DNA of 50,549 nt from assembly GCA_029975295.1 (NCBI GenBank), contig JARKPK010000105.1, positions 1-50,549 on the forward strand, written 5' to 3'. The notes under the pieces are model-generated. The model made no database searches. It was not told where the DNA came from and saw nothing but the letters and a program-made list of their open reading frames with translations. This stretch comes from Thermoguttaceae bacterium. GTDB lineage: Bacteria; Planctomycetota; Planctomycetia; Pirellulales; Thermoguttaceae. A program made the translations under genes and the position numbers. Shown here one piece after another: positions 8,987-18,623 of the stretch (within the stretch, counting starts at the first letter, position 1; every line of letters begins with the position of its first letter).

Positions 8987-10219
8987 ATGGACAAGCTGAT
9001 CGATCGGAACATGTTAAGCCGCCCACCACGATTAATGCTTGCCTGCGGCGTTGTTGCAGCCGTCCTGCTCGGGGCGCTGGGTGGTGGCAGCCGGCCGCTT
9101 GGGGCGGCCGAACAGCCCACGGGCGAACAACCGGCGGCGCCGCCTGCCGCCGCGCCGGCGGCAACGGGCCCGGTGGAAGAGATGGCCGTCGATGCCGCGC
9201 TGGCCCGGCGGATCAACGAAGTGCGCGAAATCCGACAGCGGGCCACCCCGCCCGACGACGCGCAACGTCGGCTTCTGGAGGAGTACTACTCGAAATACGC
9301 CCTGGCCCGTTGGACGCTCAAAGAGAACGAGGGCAAGCTTTCCGATGGCACCGCGCGGAGTTTCCGCCGCGAGCTGCGGAATGATCTGACCTATCCGCGC
9401 AGCGGCGCGCACGACGCGCTGAACGAGATTGCGTTGAATGTGTTGCAGGGGATCGCCAAGGGCAATTATCACCCGGCCGCGCGCTACAACGCCATGATGG
9501 CCATCGGCGAATTGAACGAGATCGAACCGCAAGGCAGCGATCCGGGCAAGCCGTGGAACAAGACGGTGCCGGTGATGCTGGCCGCCGTGGCCGATCCCCA
9601 GCAGGCCGACTATGTTCGCGTGGCGGCGCTGCTGGGCGTTCTGCGGCACGTTCGCGCGAAAGGCCTCACCGATGAGCTGCGTCAGAACGTGACCGACGCT
9701 TGCCTGCGCCTGGTCAACGCGACCCAACCGCCCGCCGGCCGCACGCCGGACGGCCACGCGTGGCTGAAGGCCCAAGCGGCCGACATACTGGGCGAGTTGG
9801 GCCGACCCGGGCCAAAGGGCGAAGTCCTCGTCGGCTTGGGCAAGATGGCCGGCGATCGTTCCACGCTGCTGTTGGCCCGCCGCGCCGCTGTCCGCGCGCT
9901 GGCCAAGATCGATCCGGCCGGCGCCTCGCCCGAAAACGCGGCCACGGCCGCGTTGGGGATTGCCGCCTTCGTTCACGACATCTGCCAAATGGAAGAAGAC
10001 GCCGGGCTGGTCGGCCGCCGCATCAAAGAACGAATCGCCATCGCGGACGAGGCCGCCAAACGTCTTCAGCCGGTGGTGGGCGAGGGGAAAGGGCGCGAGT
10101 ACCTGGCCGTGGTCCAGCCCGTTTTGAAAGACTTGGTTGCGGCCCTGAGCAGCTCGGAATCGACGGCACTGCCCGTCATCCGACAACAACGCGAGAAGCT
10201 TCAACCGCTGCTGAATTGA
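8987..10219 (+). CDS. Secreted HEAT-like repeat protein, function unknown
   Basis: 410 residues from the ATG at 8987 (AAGGA 4 bases before it); an in-frame ATG at 9011 is an alternative. A signal peptide is evident (LMLACGVVAAVLLGALGGGSRPLGAAE), followed by a low-complexity Ala/Pro linker. The body is mostly helical with HEAT-like pairs, for example RYNAMMAIGELNEIE, YVRVAALLGVLRHVR, AWLKAQAADILGELG and LARRAAVRALAKID. Such repeats usually form protein-binding solenoids. The next gene is also a HEAT protein, 91 bases downstream, so the two may be co-expressed. No enzymatic motif was found. Confidence 0.8.
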   Translation: MDKLIDRNMLSRPPRLMLACGVVAAVLLGALGGGSRPLGAAEQPTGEQPAAPPAAAPAATGPVEEMAVDAALARRINEVREIRQRATPPDDAQRRLLEEYYSKYALARWTLKENEGKLSDGTARSFRRELRNDLTYPRSGAHDALNEIALNVLQGIAKGNYHPAARYNAMMAIGELNEIEPQGSDPGKPWNKTVPVMLAAVADPQQADYVRVAALLGVLRHVRAKGLTDELRQNVTDACLRLVNATQPPAGRTPDGHAWLKAQAADILGELGRPGPKGEVLVGLGKMAGDRSTLLLARRAAVRALAKIDPAGASPENAATAALGIAAFVHDICQMEEDAGLVGRRIKERIAIADEAAKRLQPVVGEGKGREYLAVVQPVLKDLVAALSSSESTALPVIRQQREKLQPLLN

Positions 10220-10248
10220 CCAACAGTTGAAGGGCTCTTCCGGCAGTG

Positions 10249-10276
10249 CAGGAAGTACGGCGGGACAAGCCCGTTG
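10249..10276. repeat. Degenerate ACAAG-loop hairpin between two HEAT genes
   Basis: The core at 10261-10273 is CGGG, then ACAAG, then CCCG, with partly paired flanks. It has the same loop as the stronger hairpins at 21674 and 23701 and the reverse complement of the loop at 21616. It is preceded by a fragment resembling the GGCAGTG part of those repeats, so it looks like a decayed copy. Confidence 0.5.
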
Positions 10277-10310
10277 CGGCACCCGCCTTGGGCGAAAAGG
10301 ATTGAGCCCG

Positions 10311-12674
10311 ATGGACGCAAAATGTTTCTCGCACCGATCGAGCCGTTGGGCGAAAGCGGGTGAACGATTGCTTTGCGGCGGACACGGCGGCCGCGTCGAG
10401 TTGCGTTGGGCGACGATTGGCGCTGCGGCGTTCTTCTGTGCCGTCATCGCCGGCTGCGGACATTTTCCCAGCGGCCCTCGCTGGCCTTTGAACGCCGCCG
10501 ACGAACAGCGCGCCGGCGATCCGCGCGCATGGCAACGGGATGCAAGCAAGGCGTCCTTGGATCGGCCCGACGATGCCGCCCGCGCCACAGCCGATGGACC
10601 AAACGACCCGGCCGACGACCGCGAAATCTTGGCCCGCGCCGCGATTCCAGACGCCCAGGGACGGAAGCTCAGCGTGTGGAGCCGCGCTCCGGAAGGCAGC
10701 GGACGCCGCTGGCGTTATGGCGACTTGGAGCAGATGGCCGAACGGCCCGCCGACCAGCGCACCGGCCTGCACCGCTGGACGAAAGCCGCCGATCTGGTCA
10801 CGGCGGGCAACGCCGCCATCGTTCTGACCCGCTGGGGCGATTCATCGGGGGCGGCCGTTTTGCCGCGCGTGGCGCGTGCGGCTCATTTGCCGGTGGCGAT
10901 GCGCTGTGCGGCGGTCGAGGCGCTTGCCTCGATCGACACGCCCGAGGCCGCCGAGTCGTTGCGCGCATTGCTTACGGAACATCTTTCTGAAAGCCGCGAT
11001 GCGCTCTGTCCGCCGGAGCTGGCGGCCGAGTTGCTCATCGCGTGCGCTTCGCGGAGCAACCGGCCGACCGACGAGATCTACCTTCGCTCGCTGACAAGTC
11101 GTTCGCCCGAGGTGCGTTGGGCGGCCTTGCAGCGCTGGCGGCACGAGGGCGACCCGCCCGACGAGGCGGTCGCGCTTCACGACGACAACGATCCGCGCGT
11201 TCGGGCCGCGGTATTGGAAATCCTGTGCCGCGCCAAGCATCCCGACTCGTTCGATCGCTGCCTGCACGCGCTCCGCGATGTCGATTTGAAGGTGCGATTG
11301 GCCGCCGTGGCCGGTTTGGGCACGCACCGGGGCGACGCCCGGGCGCGCCGGGCCCTGGGCGAACTGCTGTCGTCGGATCACAGCGAAACGACCCGCGCGG
11401 CCGCCGTGGCTGCGTTGGCTGCCGCCGGCTGGCCCGACGACGCATTAGCCGCTGCCGCCGACGCCTCTTGGCGGGTGCGCGAGGCGGCCGCAAAGCAGCT
11501 AGCCACGTCGCGCGGCCGAAACGCCCGCCACGCCGCGCAACGATTGCTCGCCGACGCCAGCAGCCGCGTGCAGCAAGCGGCCGTCGCCGGCGTGGCGCAA
11601 TGGCCTATCGAGGAATCGGGCGAAATGCTGCTGGCGGCCATGGAGAGCACTTCGCTGATCGTGCGTCGCGACGCCGCCGACGCGCTGGCCGAACGATGGC
11701 CGATCGCCCGCCGCTTCTCGGCCGACGCAGGCGGGGAACATCGGGCCCAGGTTTTGGCCGAGTTGCGGCGCGAGTTCCGCCGGCGCCATCCCTCATCGAC
11801 CGAAGCGCAAGCCGGCGCCGCCGCCCACGCCGAAGCGGCCGAAGCGTCCGACCGGCATCGCGACGAGGCGGCCGCAAAACAAATCGAACAGCTCGGATCG
11901 CTCGATGTGATCGAACGGCGGCGAGCGGCCGGCGAACTGGCCCGCCTTGCGGCCGAGCGGCCTCTGTCGCCCGAACTTGCCGAACGCATTTACCAGCGCG
12001 CCGCCGCCGAGTCGGACGCCCTGGTTTGGCAGAGCTTGCTGACGGCCGTTGCGCGCGGCGGTCCGGCTTCGCATCAGTTGGCTTATGTCGGGCTGAGCCA
12101 TCCTTCGGCCGATGTGCGTCGCCGGGCCTGCGAACTGTTGGCCCGCGACCCGTCGCCCGCTCATCGGACGGCCCTGGCGCCCCTGCTGGCCGACCGCAAC
12201 ACCAGCGTCGTCGCCGCGGCCCTGCACGCGCTGGCCGCCGGCGGGCAGATCGACGATCGACCGTCGGTAAAACGCCTGCTGGGGCACTCGAACGGACAAG
12301 TGTGTTTCGAGGCGGCCGCCGCACTGGCCCTCGTGGACGACCCGGCCGGACGCACGGCGCTTGAGCGCTTGGCCTATTCCGACGATCCGCATTTGCAACG
12401 CCAAGCGGCCGAGTTGATGGGGCGGCTCGGACTCCGCGAGTTCGTCCCCGCGCTGGTCCACATGCTCGACGGACAGGTCAGCGTGCAGCGAGCCGCCTTG
12501 GCCGCCCTGCCGCTTTGCGTGGGCTACGATGCCGCCGAACCAGCCGAGGCCCGATCGCCCGAGCGTGCCTCGGACGGCATCGCGCACCCGGCCGAAGAGC
12601 CCGAGGCCGCGCCGCCCCGAAATACCTCGGAGCGAATCGCCCGCTGGAAACAATGGGCGCGCCAAGAACACTGA
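10311..12674 (+). CDS. Large HEAT-repeat lipoprotein
   Basis: 787 residues from the ATG at 10311, with AAAGGA about 9 bases upstream. The N-terminus has basic residues, then a hydrophobic stretch ending in lipobox VIAGC near residue 49, so it is probably lipid-anchored. A long array of HEAT/PBS-lyase-like repeats fills the rest, each with a helix pair and the recurring pattern VRxAAxxALA (for example PRVRAAVLEILCRAK, LKVRLAAVAGLG, WRVREAAAKQLA, SSRVQQAAVAGVA). Such arrays are common in planctomycete exported proteins and suggest a scaffold or binding function. It ends in an acidic/Pro-rich tail. A rho-independent terminator follows at 12781. Confidence 0.83.
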   Translation: MDAKCFSHRSSRWAKAGERLLCGGHGGRVELRWATIGAAAFFCAVIAGCGHFPSGPRWPLNAADEQRAGDPRAWQRDASKASLDRPDDAARATADGPNDPADDREILARAAIPDAQGRKLSVWSRAPEGSGRRWRYGDLEQMAERPADQRTGLHRWTKAADLVTAGNAAIVLTRWGDSSGAAVLPRVARAAHLPVAMRCAAVEALASIDTPEAAESLRALLTEHLSESRDALCPPELAAELLIACASRSNRPTDEIYLRSLTSRSPEVRWAALQRWRHEGDPPDEAVALHDDNDPRVRAAVLEILCRAKHPDSFDRCLHALRDVDLKVRLAAVAGLGTHRGDARARRALGELLSSDHSETTRAAAVAALAAAGWPDDALAAAADASWRVREAAAKQLATSRGRNARHAAQRLLADASSRVQQAAVAGVAQWPIEESGEMLLAAMESTSLIVRRDAADALAERWPIARRFSADAGGEHRAQVLAELRREFRRRHPSSTEAQAGAAAHAEAAEASDRHRDEAAAKQIEQLGSLDVIERRRAAGELARLAAERPLSPELAERIYQRAAAESDALVWQSLLTAVARGGPASHQLAYVGLSHPSADVRRRACELLARDPSPAHRTALAPLLADRNTSVVAAALHALAAGGQIDDRPSVKRLLGHSNGQVCFEAAAALALVDDPAGRTALERLAYSDDPHLQRQAAELMGRLGLREFVPALVHMLDGQVSVQRAALAALPLCVGYDAAEPAEARSPERASDGIAHPAEEPEAAPPRNTSERIARWKQWARQEH

Positions 12675-12780
12675 ACCGCGTCGCCGCTGCCTCGAGTCGG
12701 AGCGGATGCCGGTGGGACGGTTGCGCCCGCCGCCGCAGTCGAGCCGGCACGCCCACTGCTGCCGTTTTGCCGGCTCGAAT

Positions 12781-12810
12781 CCGGCCGCAGTCGGGCCGGG
12801 CCTTTTTTTC
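12781..12810 (+). terminator. Rho-independent terminator after the HEAT lipoprotein
   Basis: CCGGCC (12781-12786), a 7-base loop, GGCCGG (12794-12799), two or three bases, then seven T residues (12803-12809). Confidence 0.75.
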
Positions 12811-13102
12811 ACCGGGTTTTGCAAAGGCGTTCCCTTCGCGTTTTTCAGCACGGCAACGGCCCGGGCTGCCGGGTTTTGCCGACGCGCAAGCATTGGCGAC
12901 AGCAGCCGAATGCTTGCTGCCCCAAATAGGTGCCACAGCCGATTCAAAGCCGCTGCCAACGCAGCGAATCGCCCGAAGCTCGTGTTGGGTGCGGCCGAGC
13001 CGCTTCGATTGATTTCGCGGTATTATCCGTGTTTCGGCGGGAACTCCGCCCGGAAGGGCGGCTCGGTTTCTTCAAACGATCGGCGACGCCTGCCGGGGAA
13101 CG

Positions 13103-13111
13103 TGATATAAT
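13103..13111 (+). promoter_or_regulatory. Extended -10 promoter element before the dehydrogenase-like gene
   Basis: TGATATAAT matches the extended -10 consensus (TGn followed by TATAAT) exactly. No good -35 box is seen, as expected for this class. It lies about 95 bases before the proposed start. Confidence 0.5.
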
Positions 13112-13205
13112 CCCGGCATTGGGGCCGCGGCCGGCCCACGGTTGGGGCGTTCGTAGGGCGCCGGTTTACGGTGGTGTGGTGTTCTTGCCGGATAGGGCCG
13201 TCCTG

Positions 13206-14519
13206 GTGAGTCATTTCGTCGAACGTCGGTCGCCGGAATCGTTGCAGCGCCGCGCGCTGGACAACGTGGCTCGGCTGCTGGAGTACAACCGCAACGCCGT
13301 AGCCCAATGGGCCGCCTCGGCGCCGCCGGCGCGCACCGTGGGAATCGTCGGCGCCGGATCGATGGGAGCCTATCTGGCGGCCGTCGAGGTGCAACACGGC
13401 GTTCCCACCATCATCACCGACGGCGACCGCCGCGTGCTCTGCCGGTTGGGCGAGCGGGTGGCCGACGAATTGTCGCGCGAGATTCCCGCAGAATCGGCGC
13501 AGGAACGCGTGGATCATTTGCTGACCACGAGCATTTCGCTCGGTCCGGTGCTCCGCAGCGACTTGGTGATCGAGTCGATCGTTGAATCGACGGCCGCAAA
13601 ACAGAAGCTCTTCGCCGAGATCGAACCGCAACTGGCGCCCGAGGCCGTGCTGCTGACCAATACGGGCACGATTTCGGTGGGCCGCCTGGCGGCTGCGCTG
13701 CGCGAGCCGGCTCGTTTTTGCGGGATTCGCTTTTGCCAACCGCTTCGGCAACGGCCGTTGGTCGAAATTGTTCGCGCGCCGAAAACCAGCGACCGCACGC
13801 TTGCCGTTGCCGTGCAACACGCGGCCGCCTTGCAGCGGATGCCGGTCGTCGTTTCCGACGGCCCGGGGTTTATGATCAGCCGGCTGCTCATCCCGTACCT
13901 GTGCGCGGGGGTCGATCTGCTGTCGGTCGGGGCGCCGCCGGCGGCCGTGGAAGACGCGGCCGTTCGCTTCGGCATGTCGATGGGGCCGCTGCGGTTGATT
14001 GACGAGATCGGCCTCGATCGGCTGCTGCAACACGGCGGCGAGGTTTCGCCGATGCTCGGCGACAAAGAACCCGTCTATCGTCTGCTGGTGGAAATGGTGA
14101 AGCACGGTCGGACGGGGCGCGCCGCCGGTGCGGGATTCTACGATTATCCGCACGGCTCAGCCGTCCAGCCCGCCGTCAGCCGCGAAGCCGGCGAGTTGAT
14201 CTCGGCCGCGATCGACGGGCAAGAGAACCTCAACGATCACGCGCTGACCATGTCGTTGATTCTGCCGATGCTGATCGAGGCGGCGCGAATGATCGAGGAA
14301 CACCGCGTTTCCGACCCGCGCGACATCGACTTGGGAATGCTCTACGGGCTGGGCTTCCCGCCCACCAAAGGCGGACTGCTCTGGTGGGCCGACAATCTCG
14401 GCGCCGCGCGCATCACCGAGATGCTTCGCCCCTTGCCGCGCTTCGTCGCTCGGCTGGAACCGCCGCCGTTGCTGCACCGGCTTGCCCGCAGCGGCGGCCG
14501 ATTCTATGGTTCCCCATAG
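13206..14519 (+). CDS. 3-hydroxyacyl-CoA dehydrogenase family protein with altered active site
   Basis: 437 residues from a GTG at 13206 (weak AGGG 9 bases upstream; GTG codons near 13176 are alternatives). The Rossmann NAD-binding motif is GIVGAGSMGAYLAA at 46-59. Next comes the family stretch DLVIESIVES, then LLTNTGTISV, then the region FCGIRFCQPLRQRPLVEIVR. In active dehydrogenases this last segment reads HFFNP...LVEV and supplies the catalytic His-Glu pair. Here the His position is Arg (R175), while the Glu 12 residues later (E187) is kept. A C-terminal 3HCDH domain follows, with GRAAGAGFYDY and LGFPPTKGGLLWWAD. It resembles the dehydrogenase half of FadB/FadJ without the hydratase half. 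Substrate and activity are uncertain. Confidence 0.8.
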   Translation: MSHFVERRSPESLQRRALDNVARLLEYNRNAVAQWAASAPPARTVGIVGAGSMGAYLAAVEVQHGVPTIITDGDRRVLCRLGERVADELSREIPAESAQERVDHLLTTSISLGPVLRSDLVIESIVESTAAKQKLFAEIEPQLAPEAVLLTNTGTISVGRLAAALREPARFCGIRFCQPLRQRPLVEIVRAPKTSDRTLAVAVQHAAALQRMPVVVSDGPGFMISRLLIPYLCAGVDLLSVGAPPAAVEDAAVRFGMSMGPLRLIDEIGLDRLLQHGGEVSPMLGDKEPVYRLLVEMVKHGRTGRAAGAGFYDYPHGSAVQPAVSREAGELISAAIDGQENLNDHALTMSLILPMLIEAARMIEEHRVSDPRDIDLGMLYGLGFPPTKGGLLWWADNLGAARITEMLRPLPRFVARLEPPPLLHRLARSGGRFYGSP

Positions 14520-14667
14520 GCAGCCGCGCGGCACAGTGGACAACGCCAACCGCGCGGTGCGCCGATCCGGCGGCCGCCCCATCGGCCGCGCGGAGGCACG
14601 ATCGATCGCATCGAAGGGCCAGCAAGAGAATCACATGGAACCGCACCGCAGAGAAAACCAACATGGG

Positions 14668-16533
14668 ATGATCAACGCGTCGATGGTTGACCGCCGGGCG
14701 CATGGTCGGGGGCTTCTTTCCATCATTTGCGCCGTTTGCGTGTGGGGAGCGTTGGTTTCGGCTGCTCCCGCGATATCCGCGTTCGCCGCCGAGGCCGAGC
14801 CGCGCGCCGGGGCCGAGCCGCCCGAATCGCCCCCGGCCGATCCGCAAACGATTGCCCGATTGATTGCCGAATTGGGCCATGCCGATTTCTTCGTCCGCGA
14901 ACGCGCCCAACAGCAATTGGAGCAGATCGGATACGACGCCTTCGACGCCCTTCAAGCGGCCGCCTCGCACGAAGACTTGGAGATCGCCGCGCGGGCGCGC
15001 TACTTGCTCCGCGTGTTGCGCGTCGATCTGACGCGCAAAGGCGATTCGGAAGATGTGCGCCGGCTGCTGGCCGACTACGACGGCCTGCCTGTGCCGCAGC
15101 GCCGCGAACGGATCGAAAAACTGGCTCAGTTGCCCGACGCGAAGGGCGCCGAGGCGATCGGACGACTGATTCTTTACGAACGCTCGCCCGCGCTGGCCAA
15201 AGCGGCGGCATTGGCTTTGATTGCCGGCGACCCGACCTCGCCGCCGCAGGGCGACGCGGCGCGCAGCCTAAGGGACCTGTTGCGGCGCAGCCCGCGCCCG
15301 CCGGCCCAGTGGGTGCAAACGTGGCTGGGGTGGACGAGCGATTCGACTGCCGCGCTGTCGCAGTGGATCAAGCACGTTGAAACCGAAATCCGCCTGCAAC
15401 AGGAAGGCTCGAGCGAGAGTTCGGGGGAGATCGTCAGCGGGTTGTTGAAGATCCAGTTCCAATGGCTCAAGCAGCTAAAGAAGTCGGACGAGGCCATGGC
15501 CGTGGCCGCTCGATTGACCGAGTTGCAGATCAGCGAACCGGAAACGCTGCTCGACCTGACGCGATGGCTGATGGCGCAGAAGGCGTGGAAGTTGATCGAC
15601 GACCTGGCCCAGCGCAATCCCGCCCCCTTTCAGGATCAGCCCATTCTGGCCTACGCCCGCGCCTGGGCCGTCAAGCAGTTGGGCGATGGGGCCCGGGCCG
15701 AACAACTGGCAGCCGCGGCTTTGGCGGCCTCGCCCGGCCGCGAGCTGCAACCCCTGTTGGAACACATGCGCACGGCCATCGCGCTGAGGCAAATGGGGAT
15801 GTTTCCATGGGCCGAGGCCGAGTATCGGCACGTGATCGGGCAAATGGCGGGCAATCACCCGCTGGCGGCCAACGCCCGATTTTCGCTGGCCGAGATGCTG
15901 CACGACCAGCAACGCGACGACGCGGCCGCCAAGGTGCTGGAAGAAGCCTTGGCCGCAGCGGGCGGCAAGAAGCCCCAAGCCGCACTGGCCGACCGCTCGA
16001 CGGCCGAGATCGCCTCGCGGATGCACTTCTTTTTCGCATGCGACGCCGAGCGGCAAGGCCGCCGCGAACTGCAAAAAGACCACCTGCTGCAAGGCCTTGC
16101 CGTGGACGAGCCCGACATCGATCTGCTGATCATGGCCAACCGGTTCGACGGATTCACCGCCGAACAGCGAAACAGCGTGGCCGCGAAAATCAAACAAATG
16201 TCGGACGAGCTGCTGCAAGACATTGCCAACGAGCCGGAAAACCCCATCTACTTGAATCAGTACGCCTGGTTGGCCGGCAACACCAGCGGCGATCGGGCCG
16301 TGTTGAACGCCGCCCTGAAGCATTCGACCCGTTCCTTGGAGCTAAGCCCGAACAATGCCGGATACCTCGACACCTTGGCCCATATTTATGCGGCGATGGG
16401 CGATTTCGAGAAGGCCGTCCGCCATCAATCGCGCGCTGCCGAGCTCGAACCGCACAACGGACTGATCTCGCGCCAACTCGAGAAATTCAAGGCCGAGTTG
16501 CAGCGGCAGAAGGCCGCCCCGGCCAGATATTGA
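14668..16533 (+). CDS. Secreted HEAT + TPR protein, function unknown
   Basis: About 621 residues; the ATG at 14668 is preferred because a signal peptide follows it (basic start, then LLSIICAVCVWGALVSAAPA). ATG at 14635 and 14683 are alternatives, and none has a strong ribosome site. Residues 55-110 contain a HEAT-like module typical of planctomycete exported proteins (IARLIAELGHADFFVRERA, then AARARYLLRVL). The middle and C-terminal regions are helical repeats of TPR type, clearest at the end (GYLDTLAHIYAAMGDFEKAV). Probably a periplasmic protein-interaction scaffold; no catalytic motif was found. Confidence 0.8.
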   Translation: MINASMVDRRAHGRGLLSIICAVCVWGALVSAAPAISAFAAEAEPRAGAEPPESPPADPQTIARLIAELGHADFFVRERAQQQLEQIGYDAFDALQAAASHEDLEIAARARYLLRVLRVDLTRKGDSEDVRRLLADYDGLPVPQRRERIEKLAQLPDAKGAEAIGRLILYERSPALAKAAALALIAGDPTSPPQGDAARSLRDLLRRSPRPPAQWVQTWLGWTSDSTAALSQWIKHVETEIRLQQEGSSESSGEIVSGLLKIQFQWLKQLKKSDEAMAVAARLTELQISEPETLLDLTRWLMAQKAWKLIDDLAQRNPAPFQDQPILAYARAWAVKQLGDGARAEQLAAAALAASPGRELQPLLEHMRTAIALRQMGMFPWAEAEYRHVIGQMAGNHPLAANARFSLAEMLHDQQRDDAAAKVLEEALAAAGGKKPQAALADRSTAEIASRMHFFFACDAERQGRRELQKDHLLQGLAVDEPDIDLLIMANRFDGFTAEQRNSVAAKIKQMSDELLQDIANEPENPIYLNQYAWLAGNTSGDRAVLNAALKHSTRSLELSPNNAGYLDTLAHIYAAMGDFEKAVRHQSRAAELEPHNGLISRQLEKFKAELQRQKAAPARY

Positions 16534-16665
16534 CTCGGCCGATATAGTGCCTTTGAGGCGCCGATCGGAACGGCCTCGCCGCCGAGTCGCACCGCTTGTC
16601 TGACGATCATTCGAACGATCACACCGGCCGCACGGTTACACACATGCTCCAGAAGGGGGGGGAAG

Positions 16666-17466
16666 ATGCCGACGCTGTCGATCGCCGACGAACGGTTCCA
16701 CTACGTCGAAAAAGGGCAAGGCCATCCGGTCTTGCTGGTTCACGGATTCCCGTTGGACCACACGATGTGGGACGAACAGCTTGACGGGCTGGCCGACCTT
16801 GGACGACTGATCGCCCCCGACCTCCGCGGCTTCGGCCTAAGCCGCGAGGCAAGCACGGAGGGCCTGTCGATCGAACAATTCGCCGACGACCTGGCCCATC
16901 TCCTCGACGCCCTGTGGATTAGCGAGCCGGTGGTGTTCTGCGGGCTTTCGATGGGCGGATATATCGCCTTCGAGTTCTGGCGGAAGCACGCCGACCGCGT
17001 GCGCGGGCTGGTGCTGTGCGACACCCGCGCCGACGACGACGCCCCCGAGACGAAGGCGGCGCGGCAAACCATGGCCGCCCGAGTGCGAGAACAGGGCATC
17101 GAGGCGATTGTCGAGGCCATGCAGCCGCGCATGTTTTCGCCCTGCACGTCGGCCGATCGCCCCGGCGATGTCGAACGCTGGAAAGCGATGGTCCGCGGTT
17201 GCCCGGTCGATACAGCCGCCGCCGCGCTGTTGGCGATGGGCCGGCGCCGCAACTCGACCGAGTTGCTGCCTGCAATCGACCGCCCAACACTGGTCGTCGT
17301 CGGCGCCGACGACGTAACGTCGCCCCCGGGGGAAATGCGGGCCCTGGCCGCCGCTGTGCCCAACAGCCAATTCGCCGTCATTCCCGACGCCGGACACCTC
17401 ACGCCGATCGAAAACCCGGCCGCGTTCAATCGCGTTTTGGGCGACTGGCTGAATCGTCTCGGTTGA
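16666..17466 (+). CDS. Alpha/beta-fold hydrolase
   Basis: 266 residues; an AAGGGGGGGGAAG run just before the ATG serves as ribosome site. The alpha/beta-hydrolase pattern is complete: oxyanion-hole HGFPLDH at 26-32, nucleophile elbow GLSMGG with S95, acidic residue in VVGADDVTSPP, and catalytic His in PDAGHLTPIENP near residue 244. No signal peptide, so cytoplasmic. Relatives include esterases, haloperoxidase-like and 3-oxoadipate enol-lactonase-like enzymes; the substrate cannot be assigned. Convergent with the sugar isomerase gene. Confidence 0.88.
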   Translation: MPTLSIADERFHYVEKGQGHPVLLVHGFPLDHTMWDEQLDGLADLGRLIAPDLRGFGLSREASTEGLSIEQFADDLAHLLDALWISEPVVFCGLSMGGYIAFEFWRKHADRVRGLVLCDTRADDDAPETKAARQTMAARVREQGIEAIVEAMQPRMFSPCTSADRPGDVERWKAMVRGCPVDTAAAALLAMGRRRNSTELLPAIDRPTLVVVGADDVTSPPGEMRALAAAVPNSQFAVIPDAGHLTPIENPAAFNRVLGDWLNRLG

Positions 17467-17650
17467 ACCAGTCCGCCTCGTCGTGATGGAACCCGTCTGC
17501 GCGCGCCTGTCCCCGGGCGGGCCAACCACGGCAACACCGATTCGCCGCCCCGCGGCTTGCGGGACAGTGCGCGAACTGGAAGCTGCTTTGCCGCTTGCGG
17601 CGCTGCGGTTGGCGGGTTCGCTGGCTTCGGCTTTGCTGATCGCAGCATTG

Positions 17651-18466
17651 CTAGCCGGCAAGGCAGCGCTTCATGTAGTCGATGCTGTTGCGCGCCAGGG
17701 TCTCGACGCCGGGCGTGTAGTCGAACACTTCCACCGACACCCAGCCGCGGTATCCCACTTCGCTCAGCGCGGCGAAGATCGGCACGAAGTCGAGTTCGCC
17801 GAAGCCCGGGCCCTGCCGGTTCGGATCATTGGCATGGAAATGGGCCATCGCCGCGTGATGCCGGCGGATCAGCTCGGGAATCGGATCGGCCTCGGCCGCC
17901 ATCGCCTTGCAATCGAGATGCAGCCGCACGCGCGGATGCCCCACGCGGTCGATCAGTTCCATCGCCTCGGCGGCCGTCGTCACAAAGTTCGTCTCCACCG
18001 GGGCCAGCGGCTCCAGCGCCAGGGTTACGCCGCGGGCTTCCAGCCGCGGACCGAGCGACGAAAGCGTCTCGACCGCGTAGTCGGCCGCTTGGCGCGGCGA
18101 AACGCCCGGCAACACATTGCGCTGTTGCGGCGAACCGAGCACCATCACCCGCCCGCCCAGCTCGGCGCAAAGCTCCACCAGCGCGCCGAGATACTCCGCG
18201 GTTTTCGCGCGGATCGACGGGTCGGGGCTGGTCAGGTGAAACCCCTCCGTTTTGGCCAGCAGCCAGTGCAGCCCGACCACTTCCAGCCCGGCCCGCTCGG
18301 CCGCCCGGCGGATTTCCGTGCGGCGGGACGACGAAATATCGTGCGCATACGTGCTGATCGTGAACGGGGCGATCTCCACGCCCTCATAACCGCACTGTGC
18401 GGCGAACGCGAACCCCTGCTCGAGCGAGCGGTCTTGAAACGTCTCGTTGCAGATGGCAAATCGCAT
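17651..18466 (-). CDS. Sugar phosphate isomerase/epimerase-like TIM-barrel protein
   Basis: 271 residues; the ATG at 18466 follows GGGAG by 8 bases. The sequence has the AP-endonuclease-2/xylose-isomerase-like pattern: GYEGVEIAP near the start, VVGLHWLL, a metal-site Glu in LALEPL, RLHLDCKAM, HFHANDPNRQGPG and WVSVEVFDY at the end. These Glu, Asp and His residues normally hold a divalent metal. No signal peptide, so cytoplasmic, unlike the Tat-exported relative at 47006. Probably acts on a ketose or inositol derivative. Confidence 0.85.
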   Translation of the reverse strand: MRFAICNETFQDRSLEQGFAFAAQCGYEGVEIAPFTISTYAHDISSSRRTEIRRAAERAGLEVVGLHWLLAKTEGFHLTSPDPSIRAKTAEYLGALVELCAELGGRVMVLGSPQQRNVLPGVSPRQAADYAVETLSSLGPRLEARGVTLALEPLAPVETNFVTTAAEAMELIDRVGHPRVRLHLDCKAMAAEADPIPELIRRHHAAMAHFHANDPNRQGPGFGELDFVPIFAALSEVGYRGWVSVEVFDYTPGVETLARNSIDYMKRCLAG

Positions 18467-18623
18467 GATCTCGTCTCCCATTCTCCGAATCGAGCCGCCT
18501 GGCCGCTTCCGGCATCGGCGGTGAACAGCACGGCCGACGCCGACGGCCGACAATCGCGCCGCGCCGCAAGGGCCGTCGGGCAACAAAGCAACGCGGCGGC
18601 AACGATCTTCCGGCCGAAGCCGC

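Larger units (their letters stand above)
12675..13205. other. Gene-free gap: terminator, then promoter
   Basis: Holds a rho-independent terminator (12781-12810) for the HEAT lipoprotein and an extended -10 element (13103-13111) for the dehydrogenase-like gene. The dehydrogenase frame is open back to 12930, but that stretch lacks family features and precedes the promoter. Confidence 0.55.
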
